Positions 19,846 through 29,926 are shown, counted from the stretch's first letter. The stretch is 64,000 nt of DNA from an uncultured Selenomonadaceae bacterium (GCA_905234235.1 CAJOHN010000005.1:62001-126000), one strand, 5' to 3'. Made by a program: numbers and translations. Notes: generated by a model from the sequence alone, not told the origin.

Positions 19846-20803
19846 GCACGTCACTCGAATATTTTTTCGTCATATTATCACCGACTCCCTGCAATCCGCG
19901 CAAAAGTTGCCCTTTGACCTCAATATCTATCTGAATCACGCTCCCGCGAAAATATGTGCCGCGAATTATTCCTTTTTCCGTCGTTACGGGCATTGGTTGC
20001 GGCATTTCCTCTATCGTCGCTCCGATTTCCAAAAATTCAGGGCGCAAAATTCCTTCGTGCGGCTCGTAGTCTTCAAATCCTTTGAAAATCGTATAATCCG
20101 CCACTTGCACGCTTTCGCCGATAAATTTCGCTACAAACGGCGTCTTCGGGGCTTGATAAATTTCTATCGGGACGCCCGCTTGCTCAATTCGCCCGCGATT
20201 CGTGATTATTATCTCGTCGGCGACTTCTACTGCCTCGTCTTGGTCGTGCGTCACAAATATTGCCGTGATTCCCAGTTGATGTATCGTTTTTTTCAGCCAG
20301 CCGCGCAATTCTTGCCGAACTTTCGCATCTATCGCCGCAAACGGCTCATCAAGCAATAAAAGTTCCGGATTCGGGGCTAAGGCTCGCGCAAATGCCACTG
20401 ATAATTGCAACGGATAACGCCGCGTGAAGTTTTTTAGCCCGATTAACTCCGCCAATTCCTCGACGCGGCTTTTTATTTCGGCGTCGGATTTTTTTTGAAC
20501 CGTCAAGCCGAACGCTATGTTCTCAAAAACCGTCATGTGCTTAAATAGCGCGTAACTTTGGAATAAAAATCCGATTCCGCGTTCGCCCGGCGGTAAATCG
20601 TTCACTTTTCGCCCGCCGATATAAATTTCTCCGCTGTCGGGCGTTTCAAGTCCCGCTATCATTCGCAATATCGTCGTTTTTCCACTTCCTGAAGGTCCGA
20701 GCAAGCCGATTAACTTCCCGCGTTCAATTTCAAAGCTCACGTTGTCCGACGCCTTGAAGTTTCCGAAAGTCTTATTCACGTTGCGGACTTCGACTTCAAC
20801 CAT
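19811..20803 (-). CDS. cysA: sulfate/thiosulfate ABC transporter ATPase lacking LSGGQ signature
   Basis: Walker A GPSGSGKTT, Walker B LLLLDEPFAAID, H-loop VTHDQDEAVEVAD; the signature region reads RRYPLQLSVAFARALAP. Confidence 0.88.
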   Translation of the reverse strand: MVEVEVRNVNKTFGNFKASDNVSFEIERGKLIGLLGPSGSGKTTILRMIAGLETPDSGEIYIGGRKVNDLPPGERGIGFLFQSYALFKHMTVFENIAFGLTVQKKSDAEIKSRVEELAELIGLKNFTRRYPLQLSVAFARALAPNPELLLLDEPFAAIDAKVRQELRGWLKKTIHQLGITAIFVTHDQDEAVEVADEIIITNRGRIEQAGVPIEIYQAPKTPFVAKFIGESVQVADYTIFKGFEDYEPHEGILRPEFLEIGATIEEMPQPMPVTTEKGIIRGTYFRGSVIQIDIEVKGQLLRGLQGVGDNMTKKYSSDVLIIGDWSICVN

Positions 20804-21674
20804 TCGCTACACCAACTTTCAAATCGGCAGCCGGCTCAGCAATTTCCTCATGTTCAACGTCTTTGCCGTAATGTTCAACCACGTTGCGCAGAATCAAAAC
20901 GAGAATGGCAAGCATGACCAGCACCGACGCTACCGCAAATGCCGCCGTGAAGTTGTACTCGTTGTAAAGGATTTCAATGTGCAACGGCAATGTGTTCGTT
21001 TTTCCGCGTATATGCCCGCTTACCACGCTTACCGCTCCAAATTCGCCCATTGCTCGCGCTGAACAGAGAATTATTCCATATCCTAACGCCCATTTTATGT
21101 TCGGCAACGTAATTTTGCTAAAAATTGTCCAACCACTCGCGCCAAATGTCGCCGCCGCCTCTTCTTCCGAACGTCCTTGACTTTCCATGACCGGCACAAG
21201 TTCGCGTGTTATGAAAGGGAACGTCACAAACACCGTCGCCAAAATTATTCCGGGCACCGCGAATACGATTGCCACGTCATATTCCTGCAAAATCGGATAA
21301 AGCGGACTCATTCGCCCGAACAGCATGATAAAGAATAAGCCTGCCACTACCGGACTTATCGCGAACGGCAGATCTATCAGCGAACCAAGAAACGTCTTTC
21401 CTCTGAAGTCAAATTTCGTTAAAAGCCACGCCGACGCCAACCCGAACAGCGTATTTAGCAAGACCGCCAAAATCGTCGCCTCTATCGTCAAATATAATGC
21501 CTTCAGCGCAAATTCGTCCGTCAATGCCTTGAAGTAAAACTCGACGCCGCGAGCCAATGCCTCCTTTGCCACCAATATCAGCGGCATTACCAACATTACG
21601 AATAAAAATCCCGCAGATATTGTTATCAATGCCATTTTCAACCAAATCGGTTCACGCACCGACGACACCTCCAA
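20796..21674 (-). CDS. cysW: sulfate ABC transporter permease CysW
   Basis: Multi-TM; EEEAAATFGASGWTIFSKITLPNIKWALGYGI EAA loop; ARAMGEFGAVSVVSGHIRGKT. Confidence 0.88.
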   Translation of the reverse strand: MEVSSVREPIWLKMALITISAGFLFVMLVMPLILVAKEALARGVEFYFKALTDEFALKALYLTIEATILAVLLNTLFGLASAWLLTKFDFRGKTFLGSLIDLPFAISPVVAGLFFIMLFGRMSPLYPILQEYDVAIVFAVPGIILATVFVTFPFITRELVPVMESQGRSEEEAAATFGASGWTIFSKITLPNIKWALGYGIILCSARAMGEFGAVSVVSGHIRGKTNTLPLHIEILYNEYNFTAAFAVASVLVMLAILVLILRNVVEHYGKDVEHEEIAEPAADLKVGVANG

Positions 21675-22239
21675 TCTTTTTCAACTGCCGAGACTGCCAG
21701 CCATGAATTCCAAGCAGAATTGCCAGCGAAAGGCTCATCATCACGATTGCGATAGCCGCCGCGCTCTGGTAGTCGAATTGCTCAAGCTTAATCCTAATCA
21801 TAAGCGGCGCGATTGTGATTCCGAGCGGAGAAAAGGCAGTTTCGATACCGATTTGATAAAAAAATTGACCGAGCAAGCCGTTTTGAGCGTAAAGAGTGGT
21901 TAAAGCAATGCCCGCGACCGCCGTCGGCAACGCGAACGGCAAATCAATCAGCGCATCCATAATTTTTTTGCCTTTGAAGTCGTATCTGACCAAAACCCAA
22001 GCGATAATCAGCCCGAAAAGCGCGTTAATCAGTCCAGCAGCCAATGCGCAGAAGAAACTGACGCCGTAAGCATGAATATTTCGCCAATCGGTGACTGCGG
22101 AGCAAAATTTATCGATTCCCATGCCGCTGGCGAACAAAATGAACGCCGCAAGCGGAATGAACAGGAATAAACTGACAAAAGTCATCGTGATACCCAAAGT
22201 TAAGCGTTTTCCTGGGATTACATTGCCATTTTGAAACAT
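21652..22239 (-). CDS. cysT: sulfate ABC transporter permease CysT with internal deletion
   Basis: Start MFQNGNVIPGKRLTLG at 22239. GLLGQFFYQIGIETAFSPLGITIA joins directly to APLMIRIKLEQFDYQSAAAIA with no EAA loop. Confidence 0.8.
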   Translation of the reverse strand: MFQNGNVIPGKRLTLGITMTFVSLFLFIPLAAFILFASGMGIDKFCSAVTDWRNIHAYGVSFFCALAAGLINALFGLIIAWVLVRYDFKGKKIMDALIDLPFALPTAVAGIALTTLYAQNGLLGQFFYQIGIETAFSPLGITIAPLMIRIKLEQFDYQSAAAIAIVMMSLSLAILLGIHGWQSRQLKKIGGVVGA

Positions 22240-22249
22240 TTTAGCTCCC

Positions 22250-23158
22250 TCACTTTGAATAAATCTGGTCGAAGGAGCCGCCGTCAACAAAATGCTCGTG
22301 AGCCTTGACCCAACCGCCGAAAGCCTCATCAATCGTGAACAAATCCAGCGGCGCGAACGTCTCGGAGTATTTTTCGAGAATTTCTTGATTGCGAGGGCGA
22401 TAAAAGTTCTGCGCGGCGATTTCTTGACCTTCAGGCGAGTACAAATAGCGAATATATTCCTCTGCGAGGTCGCGAGAGCCTTTTTTATCGACAATTTTAT
22501 CTACGACGGCGACAGAAGGCTCGGCGAGAATGCTTAAACTGGGCGTAATGATTTCAAAATCGTTTGGAGAGCCTTTTTTTGATAATAAAGCCTCATTTTC
22601 CCACGCGATGAGCACATCACCCTGTCCGCGTTGCACAAAACTGGTTGTCGCGCCTCTTGCACCGCTATCGAGGACTACGACATTGCCAAAAAGCTTTTTC
22701 ATGAAGTCGCGAACGAGATTTTCATCGCCATTGAACTTTCTGCGAGCAAATTCCCACGCGGCAAGGTAATTCCACTGCGCCCCGCCCGAAGTTTTCGGAT
22801 TCGGAGTGATAACGTCAATGTCGTCGCGGATTAAGTCGTCCCAATCGCGGATATTTTTCGGATTGCCCTTACGCACGAGGAAAACAATCGTTGAAGTGTA
22901 CGGCGACGAGTTATCGGGAAATTCATTCTGCCAACCGCCTTGAATCAGTCCGGCATTTTTAATTTCGATAACGTCATAAGCCAAAGCGAGCGTCACGACA
23001 TCAGCTTCGAGACCTTCAATAACTGCGCGAGCCTGTTTACCGGAGCCGCCATGCGACTGATTCAACGTCACTTCGCCATTGCCGAGTTCCTTAGTCCAAT
23101 GCTCATGAAATTTTTCATTGTACGCAGCGTAAAGTTCACGAGTCGGATCGTATGACAC
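22250..23158 (-). CDS. sbp: sulfate-binding protein without signal peptide
   Basis: [17 protein letters not shown]...[33 protein letters not shown] start with AAGGAG RBS; in-frame stop 8 codons upstream. Confidence 0.8.
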   Translation of the reverse strand: MSYDPTRELYAAYNEKFHEHWTKELGNGEVTLNQSHGGSGKQARAVIEGLEADVVTLALAYDVIEIKNAGLIQGGWQNEFPDNSSPYTSTIVFLVRKGNPKNIRDWDDLIRDDIDVITPNPKTSGGAQWNYLAAWEFARRKFNGDENLVRDFMKKLFGNVVVLDSGARGATTSFVQRGQGDVLIAWENEALLSKKGSPNDFEIITPSLSILAEPSVAVVDKIVDKKGSRDLAEEYIRYLYSPEGQEIAAQNFYRPRNQEILEKYSETFAPLDLFTIDEAFGGWVKAHEHFVDGGSFDQIYSK

Positions 23159-23559
23159 GTTCAGAAACTCCTTCGAGTCTTATCGAATCACTCTTAATTT
23201 TCGTATGAAGTTATGAATGAAATGATAGCCCATTTGTCTCTCGTTTTCAAGAATTTTTGTGCTTACATCAACAATAAGCCAAAATCGCCATCCATCGGAC
23301 TAAAGCGAAAACATCAACGAACCAACTCCACGAATCTTTTTACTTTTTTTACACGAAGGGAAAGGTAGCGGCACCTATGGGCAACAATGCGTTGTTTTTG
23401 AACGTATTTTATACTCGAAACCTTTTGCCAGTGATATAAGTCTCAAAGTCGGAATTGGAGCAACGGTGAAAAAACAACGTTATTTTTCCCTTTGCGGTAA
23501 AGATCTGTAATAAATTTGAGATTGTCAAGGGCATTGGGCAGTAAGTTTTGCTGATGAGC

Positions 23560-24075
23560 ACGAACCACAAATGGCGAAATCCTCAGCAAGCTTGAAGTCA
23601 ATTTTGCGAGTGGAAAGCTCGTCGGCAAACTGAGCGAAGAGGCATTTAGAAATTGTGAACGAGAATATAGTCGGGATTATGCGTTTTGGAGCCGTTGAAA
23701 ATGATGACTTGAAGGTTTTCGGCTCACCCCTACGACTTACGGAATAGCTTGCGAAGTTTCACGTTTGCTATAGATAGAATTGGAAGCGAGATGTTCGACG
23801 AAATTATCAGAGATGTTATCGTAAACCTCGTTCGATTCAGTATGGCAGAAATAATCTTCGAGAGCTTTCCAGATGTTATTGCTTTTTTGTAATTTGGACG
23901 ATACCTTGCAATTCAGTCCGTAAACGTTGCCGAAAGTTTTCCCACTTCACACCATACAAGCGACTTTCACCGCATACGATCTTACCGTATCTGTTTTTTT
24001 CAGGTCGAGAGATTTGGCAACAGCGCGGAGCGTTGATAGGAATATACATCTTTTCACTGGCGGCCACCCGTGCAG
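23560..24075 (-). pseudogene. remnants of recombination-module genes (ERF/zinc gene and PD-(D/E)XK gene)
   Basis: LFAQFADELSTRKIDFKL is identical to a peptide of the 48.9-50.2 kb gene; IFLSTLRAVAKSLDLKKTDTV parallels MFLPTLRAVANSLDRKLSEPTV of the 50.4-51.3 kb gene. Confidence 0.7.
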
Positions 24076-24189
24076 ACATCGATTTGCGTAAGAGCGGCAA
24101 TTAAACATTTCGCTTGCTTTTAAAGTTCCGCCGATTATTTACAAGCTTGAATTTCAGCAATAATATTTTCTGTTTGATGAAGAAGCTGA

Positions 24190-24759
24190 GCAAGTTTTTC
24201 GCTCTTAATCTTTTCGTTGGCTTTTCACGGATTCGACAGCTTTTATTTTTTCGTTGAACGCTAAAATAATCGATTCAACATTCTGTGTCATGAAATTGCG
24301 AACTTTTTGAGCGCAATCTTCGGTAGAAAGTTTAACATGTTCTTGCGCGTCGGAAAATTTTCTCTCATCCTCAACTTAGTTGTACTTTTCAAAAGAAATA
24401 CTCTCAGCCGTCTCGCGCCCGCGTCTGGAAAGGAACGTTGCCGAGCGCAGTTCGGTATGGATGCCGGGCGTGTCGATGATTTCCAAACCGTTCCACTCGT
24501 AAGGCGTCGAATCTTGTTGCGTAGTGATAGTCGCACCAATTGCAACGTCTTCGCTCGTGAACATTTTTATGATACTCGATTTGCCCGCGCTGTATTGTCC
24601 AACGAAGACAAGCTTAATCTTGCCGCTGTCATCGGGAAAAGTTTTCGGAAGACGTGAAGAATCAATGCCGAGCCGCTTAAATTCCTCTGTCACGCCGCAC
24701 ATGAGTTGTGCGCCTTCCTTTGTAAATTTACTTAACTGAAATTCTTCCATATCGTTCAC
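24190..24759 (-). pseudogene. dynamin-like GTPase, interrupted
   Basis: G1 GQYSAGKSS, G3 DTPGIHTELR, then TAA; in-frame VEDERKFSDAQEHVKLSTEDCAQKVRNFMTQNVESIILAFNEKIKAVES follows the stop. Confidence 0.7.
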
Positions 24760-24819
24760 CTCACGATAATCGGGACGCCCGCGATTTATTGAGCGAGTTT
24801 AAAGCTCGTCGCGTTGACT

Positions 24820-24957
24820 TTATTTTTTGGGAAAACAGCATGTGCGTATTTTTGTCTTTTCGGTTTCCTTATCAAAATCGAGCGGATAAGAGTCAACGTC
24901 CAAATCACTGACCAAAATTTTTCTGACAGTATCGGGAAGTTTTTCCTCCGTCTTCAT
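24820..24957 (-). CDS. hypothetical 45-aa protein between two GTPase genes
   Basis: MKTEEKLPDTVRKILVSDLDVDSYPLDFDKETEKTKIRTCCFPKK*; below ORF-track size cut-off. Confidence 0.35.
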   Translation of the reverse strand: MKTEEKLPDTVRKILVSDLDVDSYPLDFDKETEKTKIRTCCFPKK

Positions 24958-24966
24958 GACTGAAAC

Positions 24967-26090
24967 TCATATTGACTTTTGCTGAGACGCACCAGCATAT
25001 TTTGCTTTACGGATTTTCTCTTGCTTATTTTCAAACAAAAACGAAATCAACACACTGCCGACGCCGATTGCGATTCTCGCTCCCCAGCCTATACCGGGAA
25101 TAAGTACAAGAAGATTAGACGCGGCAAATAAATATTTTCCCCAAGTCGTCGTTCTTTCAAGTGTAATGTTGGTACTCGTGTTACCGCTGAAGTCGTAGGA
25201 AAGTTCTTGCGTCAATTCGTCGCTGAGTTCCTTGCGTTTGCGTTCGCATTCGTCCTTTTCTGTGGAGCGTGCATTAAATTTTTCAATCCACTCGTCGAGC
25301 TGACGACGCTTATCAAACCAAACATCGCTTGCCTGCAGAGACGCGGCACTTTGTTTATAAATCTCCAAGATTACATTGCTCATGAGAACGGCTACGGCGT
25401 CGGCGAAAGTTTTTATTCGCAAAAATCTGCCGTCGTTGCGCACCTTGTCCAGAATAAAATCTTCGACTTCGGCAAAGCGACTAATCTTGAAAACTTTTAG
25501 ATTTTTATCTTGCGACTGGTAAGCCGAAAGCAAATGCGTCGCTACAAATTTTATGCCGCTCCAATCTTGATTGTGATTTGCGGAAAATTTTTTGAACTGA
25601 TTAATATCGTGGCGTCAATGGTTGAGGTGTCGGCAAGCTTGTCCTGCAAATCCTCAATGTCCAAGTCGTCGTTAATGTTAAAGCTCATCTTGACGTTGAT
25701 AACGCCGAGAACAGGTTTGCCGAGACTCCTGAGTTGCGCCAATTTTTCCGCCTCGTCGGGTTGAGGTGCATCGCTCGTCAGCAGAAATGAAATTAAATCT
25801 GCCTTCTTCTCCACCTCCAAAGCCAAACTTTCATCGACGCGAGCTTCTTTTGCGTCCAAACTGAATGCACTAATGCCCGGCACTTCGGTTATCTGTAAAA
25901 CGTTCCAATAGTAGTCGCGCACGTCGAATGTTGTACGTTGCGAGCCTTTGCCGATGGATTTTCCGTTGCCGTGCGTCAAAATTTCCATGAGCGTCGACTT
26001 GCCCGCCATTGTCCGACCGTAAACTACGATAGAAAAATCTTTCATACGTCCGCGCAGAACACTCACTAAGCGATTCAATATTTGCAACAC
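24967..26090 (-). pseudogene. second dynamin-like GTPase, split by a -1 frame change near 25590
   Basis: G1 VYGRTMAGKSTLMEILTHG, EVPG, VINVKM; second frame continues FVATHLLSAYQSQDKNLKVF...GIGWGARIAIGVGSVLISFLFE. Confidence 0.7.
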
Positions 26091-26185
26091 CTAAAAATTC
26101 GGTTAAACGGATTTTTTATTTAGCGCCTCCAAACTCGTAAATTTTTGTGTTACAATGCTCCAAATTCACTTCGGGAGGCTTTCAA

Positions 26186-26569
26186 ATGATTTTTAACGAC
26201 GAAAAGATTATTAAACTCCTTAAAGACGCTCCAAACGGCTCCGAACTCAAAGTTTTCTTCTACATCGCCGCAAATCAGCCTCAAGACGGCATTTATGGCT
26301 TTCGCACAACTAAATTTCAGCTCGCCGGCGATTTAAACTTGAAACGTACTGCTATTTTTAACGCTATCAAGTGGTTGAAGTACGAAAATCTTATTCAGGA
26401 ACTTAAATGGCTGATGACTCCGATTTTATGGTTAATCTTCGTCATGAATAATTGCGACTTTGAAACCAGAAAAGCCGAGTGGGCGCGCCGTTGTCGCCGC
26501 GATATGCAACGCGAACTCCGATTGAGAGAACAAAAACGCCGTCGCAACCTTAAAAACCCTAAAAAGTAA
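26186..26569 (+). CDS. winged-helix replication-initiator-like protein (RepL-like)
   Basis: MIFNDEKIIKLLKDAPNGSELKVFFYIAANQPQDGIYGFRTTKFQLAGDLNLKRTAIFNAIKWLKYENLIQ wHTH pattern, basic C-terminus. Confidence 0.45.
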   Translation: MIFNDEKIIKLLKDAPNGSELKVFFYIAANQPQDGIYGFRTTKFQLAGDLNLKRTAIFNAIKWLKYENLIQELKWLMTPILWLIFVMNNCDFETRKAEWARRCRRDMQRELRLREQKRRRNLKNPKK

Positions 26570-26570
26570 A

Positions 26571-26608
26571 AAAATCGCCCCGACTCCGCGTCGAGGCTTT
26601 ATTTTTTT
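26571..26608 (+). terminator. rho-independent terminator
   Basis: AAATCGCCCCGACTCCGCGTCGAGGCTTTATTTTTTT. Confidence 0.6.
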
Positions 26609-26680
26609 GAAATTCTTTGATAGAATGCGCCTGTCGTTGTCCGACCCCGTAGTTCGTTTGGGATAAAGGGGGTGATTACG

Positions 26681-26782
26681 ATGTTGAAGCTGATCCTTGA
26701 AGTACTTGAGAAAATCGTTGAGAGCATCATCAAACGCTCAATATACGACTGGTTCAAATCCTTATTTGAAGACAACGATTGA
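26681..26782 (+). CDS. 33-aa amphipathic peptide
   Basis: RBS AAAGGGGGTGATTACG-ATG; MLKLILEVLEKIVESIIKRSIYDWFKSLFEDND*; followed by a strong terminator. Confidence 0.55.
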   Translation: MLKLILEVLEKIVESIIKRSIYDWFKSLFEDND

Positions 26783-26807
26783 ACCAAAATTGCGCTGATA
26801 TAGCGCA

Positions 26808-26854
26808 ACCCCCGAGAGTCTGTTTCCGGCAGATCATCTCGGGGGTTTTTGCTT
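26808..26854 (+). terminator. rho-independent terminator
   Basis: AACCCCCGAGAGTCTGTTTCCGGCAGATCATCTCGGGGGTTTTT. Confidence 0.85.
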
Positions 26855-26919
26855 TTGTGATAACGATGCTGAAGTAATCCTCAATCTTCGCCGTAATTAT
26901 ATCAGCTCAAAAAATTTTT

Positions 26920-28644
26920 TCAAGCGTCGAAGTTGATTTCGGGCAAATTTTCTACGATGTCCAGAGTTTTTAGGCTGACGGTTATCGAACTCAAGATTAA
27001 ATCTAAAATGTAGCGCGGCTTGTCGTGTTCGGTCGCCCAATCGTTCGGATTATTGATTATTCCGCTCGCCGTGTCCGTTTTTATCTGGTAGCGGTCGATT
27101 ATCCACTCCAACGGACTGCGACCATTTACTACATACTCAAAACTGCGCGGCGGTATGTTTTTTATCGTGATGAAGTCGTTGTAAATCAAGGTCGTGCGGT
27201 CGTCGCGGGCAAATCGCAATTTTTTTACCCGAAAATCGCCGCCACCGATAATTTCAACCTTCGCGGGCGGCTGTGTCTCGTAGTTCAGATGAATTTCCGC
27301 TAAATCTCTCCCTGCGCGGCTAAATTCCCAAAATCGCTCGCTCAATATGATTCGCGGCAAACTTTTCTTCAACTCCGCACTAAATTTCTCCCGATAACTT
27401 CGCAAATGTAAAAATCCATACACGTAATAGAAAATATCTTCCTTGCTCACGTCGCCAAAGCGTTTTCGCGCCTCTGTCAAGATATAATCGCTGATTCCGT
27501 CCCGCCGCTCCAAATTTTCGCCAAATAAACTCCCCTGACCACTTCGCTCGTAATAATAAAGCGGATAACATTGCGTGTTAAAGTTCATTTGATAATCTGT
27601 GATTCGATTCGTGATTAAAACCGAAAAATCTTTTGAATTGCCAATGCCAGAGACGCAGATTAAGAGATTCTCCGCTCCATTCGGAAAAAGTTCGCGCATT
27701 TTGCCAAGTCGTTCGTTCAATAGCTCGTCGAGATAAAAATTTTGCTTGCAGAACGGGCGATTAAAGCTTTCAACGATTTTCGCGGCGTCAAATTCAATTT
27801 CAAGCCCGCGATTTTTATTTTTAACAGATGAACTGTTCCAAACAAACTTTGTAGGGTCAATTTCCATCGTCGAATGCGTGTTGTAGTAATCAATCGTCGT
27901 TCGGATATTTTTTTCGAGTTCGGAGCGCGAAAAATTGTAACACCATGCGTCTCGATTGGTTTTTAGCCCGTTTGAACGTGTCATGAACCAAATCCATATA
28001 TATGGATTTGAACTTTCGTGCAACGAAATGAACTTTTCAAACTCATTTCCGCGCTGATTTATCCAATCACACCGCTCATTCGGATAAATTTCCTCAAATT
28101 CGCCGCCAAACACTCTTGCACGCGAAATTATCGCCAATTTCTCCTCCCGACTCAAATATTCGCCGATGTCGCGGTAAAATATCTTCGCAGAGCCTTCGTG
28201 AGCACTTTTTACCAGGATTGTTATCGCTATCGGCGCTCTCGAACCACTTCCAAACACTTTTCCACCCTCTCGACGCGACATTTCGCCTTGCGTACGCTGA
28301 TTTCCGCGCAAATTGAACACATATATCTCGCTGAACTCGTTTTCAAAGCATTTTCGCAAGCCATCCATCGCCGCGCCGTCTATCCAGCCCGCATTCGTCA
28401 CAAATCCGATTATTCCCTCGTCAATTCGGTCGCTCGCCCAGCGAAATGCCTTGATATAGCTGTCGTACAGCGAATTTTTATTCGTCGCGGCTGTTTTGGC
28501 GGCATAAGTCGCTGAAATTCGATTTTCAAGGCGCGGATAGTAATTTTTAATCTTAAAACACTTTTGAGGACGATTTTTCAGCTCAAAATACAAAATCCTA
28601 TATATGGGATTTCGTAAAATGAACAACAAAAAACCCTCCGACAA
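26920..28644 (-). pseudogene. C-terminal part of type ISP restriction-modification protein (N6-MTase/specificity part)
   Basis: NYYPRLENRISATYAAKTAATNKNSLYDSYIKAFRWASDRIDEGIIGFVTNAGWIDGAAMDGLRKCF...; upstream motifs missing. Confidence 0.75.
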
Positions 28645-29001
28645 GTCGCCGAAGGGAATTTTTATTGCCGTGATTTATTTTCACTCAAGCTATTATGTCA
28701 ATTCCGTTAGAAAATTGCGCGTGTGCTTTGCGATAGGTATCATTATCCTTTTGACGAAGTTCATTTTCGATTTGGGCAAGTTGTTTTTGTAGATTGTACT
28801 TCAATAGTATACTGACTTTTTTTGAATCGTCAAGTAAAATACATGCGTTTATTGTTCTAATTCGATTTTAGCGGCAGAAACTTTATCGAGCGATTGATAA
28901 ATCGAGAAAATTACAGTCATAGCGTCGTTAAAAGTTTCCATGCGGCTTAAAATTTCGTTTGGATTGGTCGTGGCGGGCAATGGCAGGTTTACGGAGTGGA
29001 T

Positions 29002-29793
29002 TTAGTCGTCATTTTTCTTAGAAACGGTTTCATCGGAACAAACGCAAATATAATTGAACGGATTTTCGGAATAGGTAGCCCATTCGTGAAGAATTTGACC
29101 TAAAAGCGAGATTGACGGCACCAAAAATAAAATTTTACCGTTCGGAAAGAGTTTTTCGGCGATTTTTAAGCTGGTATAAGTTTTACCGGTGCCGCAACTC
29201 ATGATTAACTTGCCGCGCTCATGATTTTGGAAATAAATTTGCGTGGCGTTAATGGCATTGAGTTGATGCGGAAGAATTTCGCGAAATTTTTTGATTGCGC
29301 CTTCGCCAAAAGTGCCCGCGTCGAGTTTTTCCCAATCGACGGCGGCATTTTGCAAATCAGTCAGAGAAATTCTTACAACGGGCGGATTTTGATTCTGGAT
29401 AGCGCGTTCAGCCTCAGCGTTCCAATTATTTGTCGTAGAAATCTAGAGTCGCACGGAAAATTTTTGTCCGTTGAAAGTCTTTGAACTGGTTGCAAGGAAG
29501 GTATCGACCGCAGATTTAGTGATTGGCGTCGTTTCGGCGTAAAATTTGCATTGCACCGCCAAAAATTCTCCGTCAACAGTCTTGCAGACAATATCAATGC
29601 CCAAATCAACGGTGCCGAGTTCATTTTTAAACGGAAAATCATTCCACAGCCACACATCGGAAAATTTCCCTTGATATTCGGGATAAGTGAGCAGAAAATT
29701 TTTCATCAGCCGTTCAAAAGCTTTTCCGCAGTCAACTTTGCTATCGAACGCACGATATTTGGTTAAAAGTTCGTCAATCGTCATTGGCAACAC
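29002..29793 (-). pseudogene. N-terminal part (Mrr-like nuclease + helicase start) of type ISP RM protein
   Basis: MTIDELLTKYRAFDS...DLGIDIVCKTVDGEFLAVQCKFY...FSVRL* then in frame ISTTNNWNAEAER...LPHQLNAINATQIYFQNHERGKLIMSCGTGKTYTSLKIAEKL; in-frame TAG near 29443. Confidence 0.8.
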
Positions 29794-29881
29794 CTCCGAT
29801 AAAAATTTTATGCGATTATATCACATTCAAACGGAAAAAGCCCCGCAAGTTAGCGAGACTTTGTTAATTTTCGATATTGGT

Positions 29882-29926
29882 TGGTACGCTCGGCGCGACT
29901 CGAACGCGCGACCCACGGCTTAGAAG
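29882..29926 (-). repeat. tRNA-Arg(TCT) 3'-half, candidate att site A
   Basis: Minus strand CTTCTAAGCCGTGGGTCGCGCGTTCGAGTCGCGCCGAGCGTACCA: anticodon loop to CCA, D-arm absent. Confidence 0.8.

Noticed and set aside
22240-22494. N-terminal extension of the CysT ORF ([13 protein letters not shown]...)
   Set aside because: It overlaps the sbp 3' end in another frame; ATG at 22239 is the sensible start.
29882-29926. Calling a functional tRNA-Arg here
   Set aside because: The acceptor 5' strand, D-arm and 5' anticodon stem are missing, so only a 3'-half repeat is supported.
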